A stretch of DNA of 64,000 nt from Candidatus Lachnoclostridium stercorigallinarum (GCA_019116745.1 DXBC01000044.1:1-64000); one strand, 5' to 3'; shown: positions 17,720 to 27,493, counted from the first letter of the stretch. Numbers and translations are program-made. Notes: generated by a model from the sequence alone, not told the origin.

Positions 17720-18604
17720 TTATTCGATATTCTGGATCTGCTCCCGCACTTTTTCAATCTCCGTCTTTAAGGCAATGGCACGGTCAGAGATCTCCAGATC
17801 GCTGGATTTTGACAGGGTGGTGTTGGCCTCCCGGTTCATCTCCTGGGCGATGAAGTCCAGCTCCCGCCCCACGGCGCCTCCTGCCATAAGCTTTTCCCTG
17901 GTGGAAACGATATGGCTGCGCAGCCGCACCATCTCTTCATCCACACAGATCTTATCCGCGTAAATGGTCACCTCGGCCGCAATGCGGCTCTCATCCACGG
18001 CAGAGTTTGCCAGAAGCTCTTTCACCTTGTCCTCCAGCTTCTGCCGATACTCCGTCAGAAGTCCCGGCGCTCTGGCCTCAATAAAGTCCACCAGCGTCAG
18101 CATATAGTCCAGCTTCGCCGTCAGATCCCGGCAAAGCCGCTCTCCCTCGGCAACTCTGGTCTCCACAAAGCGCTTCGCCGCTTCCTCCACCGCTCCGGAA
18201 ACCACTTTCCAGAGGTGTTCCTCGTCCTCCGGCGCCTCCTCCATGGTCAGCACCTCCGGATACCGGGACAGGGCGGACACCTTCACATCATTTTCAATTC
18301 CGAACTGCTCCGCCATCTTCCGGAATACATCCATATACTCAGCAGCCAGAGCGGCATTGTATTTCAGACAGAGGTTTCCCTCGGTATAGTCCTCATAAGT
18401 GATGTATACATCCACCTTTCCCCTCTGAATGTACTGCTTCAGCAGCGTGCGGATGCCGGCCTCGAAATAGCTGAGTTTCTTCGGCATCTTGATGCTCATG
18501 TCCAGATACCGGTGGTTCACCGCCTTCATCTCCACGGAAATTTTGTACTGGTCGGTGGTTTCCTCGTATCTCCCGAACCCGGTCATGCTCTTCAACATCG
18601 TCAC
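17720..18604 (-). CDS. yicC: YicC family protein
   Basis: MLKSMTGFGRYEETTDQYKISVEMKAVNHRYLDMSIKMPKKLSYFE...REANTTLSKSSDLEISDRAIALKTEIEKVREQIQNIE. Confidence 0.96.
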   Translation of the reverse strand: MTMLKSMTGFGRYEETTDQYKISVEMKAVNHRYLDMSIKMPKKLSYFEAGIRTLLKQYIQRGKVDVYITYEDYTEGNLCLKYNAALAAEYMDVFRKMAEQFGIENDVKVSALSRYPEVLTMEEAPEDEEHLWKVVSGAVEEAAKRFVETRVAEGERLCRDLTAKLDYMLTLVDFIEARAPGLLTEYRQKLEDKVKELLANSAVDESRIAAEVTIYADKICVDEEMVRLRSHIVSTREKLMAGGAVGRELDFIAQEMNREANTTLSKSSDLEISDRAIALKTEIEKVREQIQNIE

Positions 18605-18630
18605 TGCCTCACTTTCACATAGATGGATAT

Positions 18631-18659
18631 ATTATACTTCAAAGGCAAAAACTCGTCAA
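18631..18659 (-). promoter_or_regulatory. Sigma-A promoter for yicC-gmk-rpoZ
   Basis: Minus strand TTGACG, 17-nt spacer, TATAAT. Confidence 0.75.
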
Positions 18660-18788
18660 CATTCTATTTTCTCTCCCGGTACCGTTGGAATTTTCCCGTC
18701 CGTCTGATATGATAAGAGATAAGGCGCATAACCGGCAGAATTTTCTGTCTGTTCCATCGCCAATGACAATGTTAAAGGAGATCTTTTT

Positions 18789-19868
18789 ATGTCTGAATAT
18801 ACGCTCAGCCCCATCTTTCCCTCAGACCGGCGGGCCATGAGACAGCTGGATCAGCTGCTGGAAAAGGAGGGGATCCAGAGAGACGGCCATCTGGACTATA
18901 CCGCGGGCCTGTTTGACGGGGATTACCGTCTGGTGGCTACCGGCTCCTGCTTCGGCAACACCCTGCGCTGCATGGCCGTGGACTCGGCCTGCCAGGGAGA
19001 GGGCCTGTTAAACCAGATCGTCACACACCTTATGGAATACGAATATGAACGGGGAATTCTGGACCTGTTTTTGTACACCAAATGCAGCACCGCCCTGTTT
19101 TTCAAAAGCCTGGGATTTTATGAGATCGCCCGTGTACCGGACCGGGTGGTCTTTATGGAGAACCGGAAAACCGGCTTTGCTTCTTATCTGGAAGACCTGA
19201 AAAAAGAGACGGAGGCCCAGCTGAACACAGCGCCGGAAAGCCTCTCCGGCCGCGCCGTCCAGGGCGCCGTGGTGATCAACGCCAACCCCTTCACCCTGGG
19301 ACACCGCTATCTGATTGAAGAAGCCAGAAAGCGCTGCGGCCTGCTCCATATATTTGTGGTGTCGGAAGACGTCTCCCTCATTCCCTACAAGGTGCGCCGC
19401 CGGCTGGTGGAAGAAGGCTGCAGGGGCATTTCCGGGCTTGTCTTCCACGAGACAAAAAGCTATATGATTTCCAGTTCCACCTTTCCCTCCTACTTTTTTA
19501 AGGATGAGGATACGGTGATCCGTTCCCACGGAGAGCTGGACATCGCCGTGTTCGTGCAGATCGCAGAAGCTCTGGAAATCTGCTGCCGCTTTGCCGGGGA
19601 AGAACCTTTCAGCCGGGTAACCCGCCTGTACAACCAGGTGATGGAGGAAAAACTGCCTCAGGCCGGCCTGGATTTTATTCAGATTCCCAGAAAAGAGACG
19701 GATGGAAGCCCCATCAGCGCCTCCCATGTCCGGAAGCTGATCCAGGAGGGAAATACCGACCGGATCCGTCCCCTGGTCCCGGAGAGCACCTGGAAGTATT
19801 TTGCCTCTGAAGAAGGGGCCGAGACTGTAAAGCGGATCCGTGAGGCGGAGGAGGTCATTCACTACTAA
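18789..19868 (+). CDS. citC: [Citrate (pro-3S)-lyase] ligase
   Basis: N-terminal GNAT-like part, then AVQGAVVINANPFTLGHRYLIEEARKRCGLLHIFVVSEDVSLIPYKVRRRLVEEG...SASHVRKLIQEGN. Confidence 0.95.
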   Translation: MSEYTLSPIFPSDRRAMRQLDQLLEKEGIQRDGHLDYTAGLFDGDYRLVATGSCFGNTLRCMAVDSACQGEGLLNQIVTHLMEYEYERGILDLFLYTKCSTALFFKSLGFYEIARVPDRVVFMENRKTGFASYLEDLKKETEAQLNTAPESLSGRAVQGAVVINANPFTLGHRYLIEEARKRCGLLHIFVVSEDVSLIPYKVRRRLVEEGCRGISGLVFHETKSYMISSSTFPSYFFKDEDTVIRSHGELDIAVFVQIAEALEICCRFAGEEPFSRVTRLYNQVMEEKLPQAGLDFIQIPRKETDGSPISASHVRKLIQEGNTDRIRPLVPESTWKYFASEEGAETVKRIREAEEVIHY

Positions 19869-19869
19869 G

Positions 19870-20140
19870 ACGGTCAGCCGCGTTCCGGGGCTGGGTTTCC
19901 CTGCCTCCTGAAGGCGGCTGGCCGGGCGTATCGCGCAAGCCTCCGTGCCCGCTAACGCGGACACCACGAACCATGAAAGCCCTCGGATCGCTCCGTGCTG
20001 CGCACTCATGCGATCCAACCTGCATTCGCAATCCGGCCTGCCGGCCTTCTTGCTCATACAGGTTAGCGTCTCCAAAGCAGAGACGGTCCGGTCTGCAAGC
20101 AGCCCGCTCCGCCTCTGCTTTGAGACCGGGCTTTCACAGC
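19870..20140. repeat. Structured intergenic block between convergent citC and hydratase, rich in inverted repeats; possibly a dispersed element
   Basis: Inverted repeats CAAAGCAGAG (20073-20082)/CTCTGCTTTG (20113-20122), CCGGTCT (20088-20094)/AGACCGG (20123-20129), AGCCCG (20101-20106)/CGGGCT (20127-20132), plus ggatcgc/gcgatcc upstream; no plausible CDS. Confidence 0.45.
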
Positions 20141-20185
20141 AAAAAACGGCAGGAAGAGCTTTGCAGGCTCCTCCCGCCGTTTTTC
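20141..20185. terminator. Bidirectional terminator between citC and the hydratase gene
   Basis: aaaaaacggcaggaagagc ... ggctcctcccgccgttttt. Confidence 0.8.
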
Positions 20186-20217
20186 ATATCGTTTTTTTAT
20201 GTCATATTAATGTCATA

Positions 20218-22527
20218 TTACGCCTGCTTTTTCGCCTTTTTCCGGTTGAAGTTGATCAGGCAGCCGTCCATGACGATCTCCTTCTCATTGTCCGTCATAT
20301 CCGCCAGATACAGAGTGATCTCCTTTACCTGATCTCCGATCACATAGGCGGCGATCCTGTCTGCCGGTCCTTCTTTCAGGATTCTGCGGATATCCGGCAC
20401 GTAGATGTAGTCGCCCACCTCAAACTCCGGCTCCGCTTCCATCTGGAAGGGAAGCATGCCCCAGTTCATCACGTTGGAGCGATAGCGCTTGGTGGCGTAT
20501 TCCCGGCAGATGTTGGCAAGGCCGCCCAGCACTCTCTGACAGCTGGCCGCCTGCTCTCTGGCGGAGCCGTCTCCCGGCTTCACCGCATAAATCATGCTGC
20601 CGATCTCCGTCTCGGAAGCCTTTACTTCCTCCTGTCCCGGAATGGTACGGATCTTCTCAAACACAGTCTGAAGCTCCGGAGCCGCCTGAACGGGGCAGGT
20701 GCCGGCCTCTCTGGCTTTCTCCACCTTATCCACCTCTTTGGCTCTTCCCACATACTCCGGATCTCTTCTGGACAGGGCAAACTCTGCCAGGCCCAGGGGA
20801 TTGGAGCGGTAGGAGGACGTCTCGCCGGAGGGGATCAGCTCGTCAGTGGTGGTCACAGGATCCATGATCTTGGAGCAGACCTTCAACAGGATGTTGTCGG
20901 TGAGCTCCGTCATCTCCGGCCAGTCCTTGATGTTGGGGCCGTATACCAGGCTGGCGTTCTCATCGCCTTTCCCATATCCGAAATATACTCTCTTCTGATA
21001 TACCGTATCGTCAAAGTGATAAGCCGGCACATCGCCCCAGCAGTCAAACTCCTGGGCAGAGGTGAGCACGCCGCCGTTGGCCGCCGTGGCTGCGATGGAA
21101 CGGGCGTCCATGAGGGCCACTGCGGACATCTGTCCGTTTCCGGGCTTGGATCCTTCCCGGTTGGGGAAGTTTCTTGTGGTGTGGCGGATGGACAGGCCGT
21201 TGTTGCAGGGGGTATCTCCCGCGCCGAAGCAGGGACCGCAAAAAGCTGTCCTGATAATGGCTCCCGCCTCCATCAGGTCTGCGATGGCTCCCTTCTTCAC
21301 CAGATCCAGGAATACCGGCTGAGAAGAGGGGTATACGGACAGGGAGAACTCGCCGCAGCCGCAGTCTCTTCCCTTTAAGGCATGGGCAGCCTCAATTACG
21401 TTGGTGTAGTTTCCGCCTGCGCATCCTGCGATCACACCCTGCTGCACCATAAGCTTTCCGTCTCTGATCTTGTCCATCAAGGTAAAGGAAGCGCGGCCGC
21501 CGGCCACTTTCTTCGCCTCTTCCTCCACGCCGTGGAGAATGTCTTCCAGGTTGGCGTTCAGCTCATCGATCTCATAAGTGTTGCTGGGATGGAACGGCAG
21601 AGCGATCATGGGCTTCACCGTGTTCAGATCCACGTAAACCACGCCGTCATAGTAGGCCACATCTGCCGGATTCAGCTCCTTATAGGCATCTCCTCTTCCG
21701 TGCTCCGTCAGGAATGCCTTCGTATCCTCGTCCGTTCTCCAGACAGAGGTCAGGCAGGTGGTCTCTGTAGTCATCACGTCCACGCCGTTGCGGTAATCGG
21801 TGGTCATATGGGAGATTCCCGGTCCCACAAACTCCATGACTTTGTTCTTCACATATCCTTTTTTAAATACTGCGCCGATAATTGCCAGGGCGATATCCTG
21901 AGGTCCAACTCCCGGCTGGGGCTTTCCGTCCAGATATACGGCCACCACGCCCGGATAGGCAATGTCATATGTATCCTGAAGCAGCTGTTTTACCAGTTCG
22001 CCGCCGCCCTCGCCGATGGCCATGGTGCCCAGAGCGCCGTAGCGGGTGTGGCTGTCAGAACCCAGGATCATTTTTCCGCCGCCGGCCATCATCTCTCTCA
22101 TGTACTGGTGGATGACAGCGATGTGAGGCGGAACGTAGATGCCGCCGTACTTCTTCGCTGCGGAAAGGCCGAACATATGGTCATCCTCATTGATGGTGCC
22201 CCCCACGGCGCACAGAGAGTTGTGGCAGTTGGTGAGCACATAGGGAATGGGAAACTTTTCCATTCCTGACGCCTTTGCCGTCTGAACGATTCCCACAAAG
22301 GTGATATCGTGGGACGTCAGGGCGTCAAATTTAATCTGCAGCTTCTCCATGCTGTCCGACGTATTGTGAGCTTTCAGAATGGAATAGGCGATGGTTCCCT
22401 TCTTTGCCTCTTCTTTTGTAACCATTTTCCCCGTCATCTGTTCTACTTTCGCCGCTTCCGCCTCCGGAACCAGCTCTGTCTGGTTTACCAGATATGCTCC
22501 GCCCTCATACAGTTGAACCATTCTCAT
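20218..22527 (-). CDS. Aconitase-superfamily hydratase (YbhJ-like)
   Basis: [31 protein letters not shown]...[17 protein letters not shown]...[57 protein letters not shown]. Confidence 0.88.
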   Translation of the reverse strand: MRMVQLYEGGAYLVNQTELVPEAEAAKVEQMTGKMVTKEEAKKGTIAYSILKAHNTSDSMEKLQIKFDALTSHDITFVGIVQTAKASGMEKFPIPYVLTNCHNSLCAVGGTINEDDHMFGLSAAKKYGGIYVPPHIAVIHQYMREMMAGGGKMILGSDSHTRYGALGTMAIGEGGGELVKQLLQDTYDIAYPGVVAVYLDGKPQPGVGPQDIALAIIGAVFKKGYVKNKVMEFVGPGISHMTTDYRNGVDVMTTETTCLTSVWRTDEDTKAFLTEHGRGDAYKELNPADVAYYDGVVYVDLNTVKPMIALPFHPSNTYEIDELNANLEDILHGVEEEAKKVAGGRASFTLMDKIRDGKLMVQQGVIAGCAGGNYTNVIEAAHALKGRDCGCGEFSLSVYPSSQPVFLDLVKKGAIADLMEAGAIIRTAFCGPCFGAGDTPCNNGLSIRHTTRNFPNREGSKPGNGQMSAVALMDARSIAATAANGGVLTSAQEFDCWGDVPAYHFDDTVYQKRVYFGYGKGDENASLVYGPNIKDWPEMTELTDNILLKVCSKIMDPVTTTDELIPSGETSSYRSNPLGLAEFALSRRDPEYVGRAKEVDKVEKAREAGTCPVQAAPELQTVFEKIRTIPGQEEVKASETEIGSMIYAVKPGDGSAREQAASCQRVLGGLANICREYATKRYRSNVMNWGMLPFQMEAEPEFEVGDYIYVPDIRRILKEGPADRIAAYVIGDQVKEITLYLADMTDNEKEIVMDGCLINFNRKKAKKQA

Positions 22528-22590
22528 ACCTCCGTTTTCACTCTTTGGGAATATTTCCCGTTCTTTTCGGGTTTTCCCGCTTCTTTTTTG

Positions 22591-22627
22591 TTGACTTTAT
22601 TATACAATTATTGTATATATAAGGCAA
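22591..22627. promoter_or_regulatory. Overlapping divergent sigma-A promoters (plus: LysR; minus: hydratase) sharing a 17-bp palindrome
   Basis: Plus TTGACT-N17-TATATA (22591-22619); minus TTGCCT-N17-TATAAT (22627-22599); palindrome TATACAATTATTGTATA at 22601-22617. Confidence 0.65.
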
Positions 22628-22697
22628 ATACTATAAACACAATGACCCATATAGGATAAATCATATAGGATGTTCTCTCCCAAAAGGAGGGTTTGAG

Positions 22698-23633
22698 ATG
22701 ACAGAAAAAGAACTGAATTATATCAAAACCATCACGGAGGAAAAAAGCATCTCCCGGGCGGCAAAACGCCTGTTTATTTCCCAGCCTTCCCTGAGCCAGT
22801 TTGTAAAACGAATTGAGACGGAGCTGGGAACGGAGCTGTTTAACCGGACCCCCGCCGGGCTGATTCCCACCTACGCCGGAGAGCAGTACTACCGCACGGC
22901 GGTGCGGATTCTGGCCCTGTACGAGGACCTGGAGCGGGAAATCAGCGATATCAACAATCTGAAGACGGGAAAAATCCGCCTGGGCATCACCAGCCATCTG
23001 GGAACCAGTGTGCTGACCCGGGTGCTTCCCAGGTTTCACCGGCAGTTTCCCGGAGTGGAGTGTTCCGTGACGGAGGACACCTCTGACGGCCTGGAGGAAC
23101 GCCTTTCCAGACGGGAACTGGATTTTGCCATCATGCACGCCCCCAAAGACTCTTCCTGCTCCGGCATCTCCTACGAACTGCTGTCCAGAGATCCCTTTCT
23201 CGTGGTAGCTCCCCACGGGCATCCCGTAGGCCGTTTCGCCCGTCCGGGAAAGGGGGAATATCCGGAGCTGGATCTGGATCATCTGAAAGACCAGCCCCTT
23301 CTCATGGTACAGAAAGGGCAGCGGATCCGCCAGATCACCGACGCTCTTCTGGCAAAAGCCGGCATTGTCCATCCGGAAATCCTGCTGACTCTGAAAAGTT
23401 TTGAGACCATCCAGCTTCTCTGTACGGAGGGAATGGGCATCACCCTTCTGCCCAAACAGTACACCGCCCTTCCCTCCCTTTCGGCCAGGCCGGACTACTA
23501 CTCCATTCCGGAGTCCTACGGCGCATTCTGGGAGCTCTGCATCGCAGTGCCGAAAGACGCCTATGAGTCCCGGGCAGCAAAACAGTTTCTGGACGCAGTA
23601 CGCCGGGCCTGCCGGGAGGACGCTCTTTTCTGA
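22698..23633 (+). CDS. LysR-type transcriptional regulator
   Basis: MTEKELNYIKTITEEKSISRAAKRLFISQPSLSQFVKRIETELGTELFNRTPAGLIPTYAGEQ. Confidence 0.95.
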   Translation: MTEKELNYIKTITEEKSISRAAKRLFISQPSLSQFVKRIETELGTELFNRTPAGLIPTYAGEQYYRTAVRILALYEDLEREISDINNLKTGKIRLGITSHLGTSVLTRVLPRFHRQFPGVECSVTEDTSDGLEERLSRRELDFAIMHAPKDSSCSGISYELLSRDPFLVVAPHGHPVGRFARPGKGEYPELDLDHLKDQPLLMVQKGQRIRQITDALLAKAGIVHPEILLTLKSFETIQLLCTEGMGITLLPKQYTALPSLSARPDYYSIPESYGAFWELCIAVPKDAYESRAAKQFLDAVRRACREDALF

Positions 23634-23713
23634 ACGTCCGCCCCGGCGGCCCGGCGCTTTTTCTGTCTCAGGCTCTCTGTCCCGGCACTTAAATGTTTTC
23701 CTGTCTGGCCTGT

Positions 23714-24235
23714 CTACTCTCCCGCCACGTCAATCTGGCACATTTTCATGGCCTCCAGGGCGTTTTTGTGGCTTTCCGGCGTCACTCCGGCACAGCAGGA
23801 AGCGTCCACGATAACGGGAGTCCCCGGAAATTCCGTCCGCATGATCAGAGCGTTGGCGATGACGCAGATGTCGGTGCACAGCCCCACCAGTTCAATGCTC
23901 TCGTACTCGCATTTTTCCAGATCTCTGGCCATGGCCACGCAGCCGAAGGTGGATTTTTCGTACCGTTTTCCCGGAAACTGCTCCAGGGACGGATGGAGCT
24001 TCCAGCCCTCCGTATCCTTCACACAGTGGGGTACCGGCAGCTTTTTCCCCTCCAGAGTGTCCAGATAATTTTCAAAATGGGTGTCCAGAGTAAAGACCAC
24101 CTCTCCTTCTCTGTCTGCCAGATAAGTGCGGATCTTCTCCCTTACCGGCTCCACAATGGACTTTGCCTCCTTCGTTCCTAGGGCTCCGTCTATAAAATCA
24201 TTCTGCATATCCACTACAATCAATAACCGTTTCAC
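23714..24235 (-). CDS. Isochorismatase-family cysteine hydrolase (nicotinamidase-like)
   Basis: KRLLIVVDMQNDFIDGALGTKEA...VVFTLDTHFENYLDTLEGKKLPVPHC...ELVGLCTDICVIANALIMR; GTG start at 24235 best fits the RBS. Confidence 0.9.
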   Translation of the reverse strand: MKRLLIVVDMQNDFIDGALGTKEAKSIVEPVREKIRTYLADREGEVVFTLDTHFENYLDTLEGKKLPVPHCVKDTEGWKLHPSLEQFPGKRYEKSTFGCVAMARDLEKCEYESIELVGLCTDICVIANALIMRTEFPGTPVIVDASCCAGVTPESHKNALEAMKMCQIDVAGE

Positions 24236-24325
24236 AATCATTCTCCTTTGTCTCAAGTTTTGCCGTTTTTTCCGCTTTTATTCTAACATAAGCACTTTTT
24301 CCCTTCAAGAAATTTCAAAAAACAG

Positions 24326-24354
24326 TTGACAAAGCGCCGTTTCCGTATTAGGAT
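24326..24354 (+). promoter_or_regulatory. Sigma-A promoter of the T-box leader
   Basis: TTGACA (24326-24331), 17-nt spacer, TAGGAT (24349-24354). Confidence 0.7.
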
Positions 24355-24374
24355 TTAAAAAAACATAAAGAGAA

Positions 24375-24637
24375 ACCGATGAGAAAGAGGAGTAGGCATT
24401 TTCACAAAATCTCAGAGAGCTGTGCACAGGTGGAAGCACGGTATGGCGTGGCTTGCTGAATGGACTTTCGAGGGCGGTCCTGAACTGACAGTAGGGATCG
24501 ACGGAGACCGCGACCGTTATCAGAGCGGCATATATGTTAGTATATGAAAGAAGTGGACTTTACAGTCAAGTTTGAGTGGTACCGCGGATTTGTTGATTCG
24601 TCTCAGGCATAAGCAATTATGCCTGGGATTTTTTTAT
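24375..24637 (+). promoter_or_regulatory. T-box leader with Trp (UGG) specifier and terminator
   Basis: ccgatgagaaagaggagtagg (Stem I AG-bulge region), ctgaaTGGactttcgag specifier loop (TGG 24461-24463), T-box gagtggtaccgcgg (24574-24587), terminator caggcataagcaattatgcctgggattttttt. Confidence 0.9.
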
Positions 24638-24708
24638 ATCCGCACAGCCCGCCCCACTTCCTTCGTCTAACAAAAATCCAAAACTTTTATCAAACGGAGG
24701 AATGAATT

Positions 24709-25812
24709 ATGAAGAAAAACATTATCGCAGCCCTTATGATCACTGCCATGACAGCCGCGGCCGCAGGATGCGGCGGAAACAGCCAGACCGCCACTTCCGC
24801 TCCGGACACTGCGGCAGCCGGCTCCTCTCAGAGCGGCGGAGAATCTTCCGGCGCTGCGGATTCGGAAAACAGCGCCGTCCAGGACGGGGCGTCCTACACC
24901 ATCGGCATTGGCCAGTACGCCGTCCACGGTTCTCTGGACAACTGCCGGGAAGGTTTTCTTCAGGGACTGGCGGAGGAAGGCATCGAGGAGGGAAAAAACC
25001 TGACCGTTCTCTATGAGAATGCCAACGGAGACGGAGGCATGGGCACTCAGATCGTCAGCAATTTCCTGTCCCAGGATGTGGATATGGTCTGCGCCATCGC
25101 TACTCCCATGGCTCAGACGGCCTACGGCGCTACCAAGCGGACGGATATCCCCGTGATCTACACCGCCGTCACCGACCCGGTGATCGCACAGCTGGCCACG
25201 GAGGACAAAATGCCGGCGGGAAATATCACCGGAACCAGCGACAAGCTGCCGGTGGAGGAGCAGCTCCAGATGATCCGTCAGATTCTTCCCGACGCAAAGA
25301 CCATCGGCATCATGTACAGCACCAGCGAGGTCAATTCTCAGTCCACTCTGGAGGAATATAAGGAAGCGGCCCCGGAATACGGCTTTGAGATCGTCGAGAG
25401 CGGCGTTTCCACCGCGGCGGATATCCCTCTGGCCGCAGACAATCTCCTGGCTCAGGTGGACTGCTTAAACAACCTGACGGACAACACCGTAGTCAGCTCC
25501 CTTCCCATTATTCTGGATAAAGCAAACAGCAAAGGAATCCCCGTGTTCGGAAGTGAGATCGAGCAGGTGCGCATAGGCTGCCTGGCATCTATGGGCCTGG
25601 ACTACATTGAACTTGGAAAACAGACCGGGCGCATGGCCGCTCAGGTGTTAACGGGAGCGGCAGAGGCGTCGGAGATGCCCTACGAAATCATTGAAGAGGC
25701 ATCCTTCTACGGCAACAGCGCCGCAGCGGAAAACCTGGGCATCACTCTTCCGGAAGAGCTGGTGAGCTCCGCCGCCCAGATGTTTGATACCATCGGGGAT
25801 TCCAATTCATAA
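24709..25812 (+). CDS. trpX: ABC transporter substrate-binding lipoprotein, TrpX-type
   Basis: MKKNIIAALMITAMTAAAAGCGGNSQ lipobox; SYTIGIGQYAVHGSLDNCREGFLQGLAEEG...TGTSDKLPVEEQLQMIRQILPDAKTIGIMYSTSEVNS; downstream of a Trp T-box. Confidence 0.88.
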   Translation: MKKNIIAALMITAMTAAAAGCGGNSQTATSAPDTAAAGSSQSGGESSGAADSENSAVQDGASYTIGIGQYAVHGSLDNCREGFLQGLAEEGIEEGKNLTVLYENANGDGGMGTQIVSNFLSQDVDMVCAIATPMAQTAYGATKRTDIPVIYTAVTDPVIAQLATEDKMPAGNITGTSDKLPVEEQLQMIRQILPDAKTIGIMYSTSEVNSQSTLEEYKEAAPEYGFEIVESGVSTAADIPLAADNLLAQVDCLNNLTDNTVVSSLPIILDKANSKGIPVFGSEIEQVRIGCLASMGLDYIELGKQTGRMAAQVLTGAAEASEMPYEIIEEASFYGNSAAAENLGITLPEELVSSAAQMFDTIGDSNS

Positions 25813-25836
25813 ACATCATTTACGGAGGTCAGTCAT

Positions 25837-26718
25837 ATGTCCATTCTGCTGGGTATTTTAGAAGAAGGTCTTATTTATGCCATCCTGGCTCTGGGGGTTT
25901 ACATCACCTACTCCATCCTGGATTTTCCCGATCTGTCCGTGGACAGCACCTTTCCCCTGGGATCGGCGGTCACGGCAGCCATGCTGGTGGCCGGCATTCC
26001 CGCTCCCGCTGCCCTGCTCGTCTCCTTTCTGAGCGGAGTTCTGGCGGGTACGGTCACGGGACTGATTCACGTCAAACTGAAGGTGGTAGACCTGCTGTCC
26101 GGCATCATTGTGATGACCGGCCTCTACTCCATCAACCTGCAGATTGCCGGAGGCGCTAACCTGGCGTTTTTTGGAAGTTCCACCATATTTGAAAACTCTC
26201 TCACCGATCCCCTCTGGGCTTCCCCGGTGGGATATTTTACGGTGGTGATCATCTCCCTTGCGGCAGTGGTTCTGGTAAAGGTTCTGCTGGACGCCTACTT
26301 AAAAACCAGATCCGGGTATCTGCTCCGGGCTGCCGGAGACAACGACACCCTGGTTACCTCCCTGGCAAAAGACAAGGGAACGGTAAAAATCATCGGTCTG
26401 GCCCTGGCAAACGGCCTGGTGGCCTTATCCGGAAGCATCTACTGCCAGAAGCAGGGCTTTTTTGAAATCTCCACAGGAACAGGCTCCATGGTCATCGGAC
26501 TGGCCAGCGTGATCATCGGCACCAAACTGTTTAAGCGGGCCTCTTTCATGAAAACCACCACAGCGGTGATCATCGGCAGTATCCTCTACAAAGCCTGTAT
26601 CGCCGCAGCCATGGCAGTGGGCATTTTCCCCACCTCTTACATGAAATTCCTGACAGCGGCACTGTTTTTGATCATCCTGGTGATCAGCAACCGGAGCAAG
26701 AGAAAGGGGGCTGCATAA
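25837..26718 (+). CDS. trpY: ABC transporter permease, TrpY-type
   Basis: MSILLGILEEGLIYAILALGVYITYSILDFPDLSVDSTFPLGSAVTAAML. Confidence 0.88.
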   Translation: MSILLGILEEGLIYAILALGVYITYSILDFPDLSVDSTFPLGSAVTAAMLVAGIPAPAALLVSFLSGVLAGTVTGLIHVKLKVVDLLSGIIVMTGLYSINLQIAGGANLAFFGSSTIFENSLTDPLWASPVGYFTVVIISLAAVVLVKVLLDAYLKTRSGYLLRAAGDNDTLVTSLAKDKGTVKIIGLALANGLVALSGSIYCQKQGFFEISTGTGSMVIGLASVIIGTKLFKRASFMKTTTAVIIGSILYKACIAAAMAVGIFPTSYMKFLTAALFLIILVISNRSKRKGAA

Positions 26719-26719
26719 T

Positions 26720-27493
26720 ATGCTGGAGCTGAAGCAGATCAACAAATATTACAACCAGGGCACCGTAAATGAAATGTGCCTGTTTGAGGACTTTAACCTG
26801 ACCATCGGCGACGGGGAATTTGTGTCTGTGGTGGGAAGCAACGGTTCCGGAAAGACTTCCATGTTAAACATTATCTGCGGCAGCATTCCCGTGGACAGCG
26901 GACAGATCTCCATCGGCGGAAAGGATATTACCAGAATGCCGGAGCACAGACGGCTGCGGACCATCGGCAGGGTCTACCAGAATCCCGCCATGGGCACCTG
27001 CCCCAACATGACCATCCTGGAAAATATGTCCATGGCTGACACAAAGGGAAAGCCTTTCAACCTCCGCCCGGGAACGGACCGGAAGAGGATCGACTACTAC
27101 CGGGAAAATTTAAAGACTCTGGGACTGGGACTGGAAGACAAACTGGACGTAAAGGTGGGAGTTCTTTCCGGCGGACAGCGCCAGGCCATGGCCCTTCTCA
27201 TGTCCACCATGACTCCCATTGAATTTCTCATTCTGGATGAGCACACTGCCGCCCTGGACCCGAAGACGGCGGAGACTATTATGGAGCTGACGGGAAAAAT
27301 CGTGGAGGAGAAGAAGCTGACCACCATCATGGTCACCCACAACCTCCGCTACGCGGCGGACTACGGAAATCGTCTGCTGATGATGCACCAGGGCCGGGTA
27401 ATCCTGGATAAAACCGGAGAACGGAAGAAAGAGACTCAGACAGAAGATCTTCTGGCCCTGTTTAACGAAATCAGCGTGGAGTGCGGAAACTGA
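26720..27493 (+). CDS. trpZ: ABC transporter ATPase, TrpZ-type
   Basis: Walker A VVGSNGSGKTSMLN, signature LSGGQRQAMALLM, Walker B FLILDEHTAALDP. Confidence 0.9.
   Translation: MLELKQINKYYNQGTVNEMCLFEDFNLTIGDGEFVSVVGSNGSGKTSMLNIICGSIPVDSGQISIGGKDITRMPEHRRLRTIGRVYQNPAMGTCPNMTILENMSMADTKGKPFNLRPGTDRKRIDYYRENLKTLGLGLEDKLDVKVGVLSGGQRQAMALLMSTMTPIEFLILDEHTAALDPKTAETIMELTGKIVEEKKLTTIMVTHNLRYAADYGNRLLMMHQGRVILDKTGERKKETQTEDLLALFNEISVECGN

Noticed and set aside
19008-20075. 355-aa minus-strand ORF overlapping citC
   Set aside because: Mostly antisense to citC; its N-terminal part only reads through the structured intergenic block.
19945-21378. 477-aa plus-strand ORF
   Set aside because: Runs through the inverted-repeat block and antisense to the hydratase; not protein-like.
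24541-24637. Alternative reading of the trpX leader as a metabolite riboswitch
   Set aside because: gagtggtaccgcgg and the Stem I motifs fit a T-box; no other class fits.
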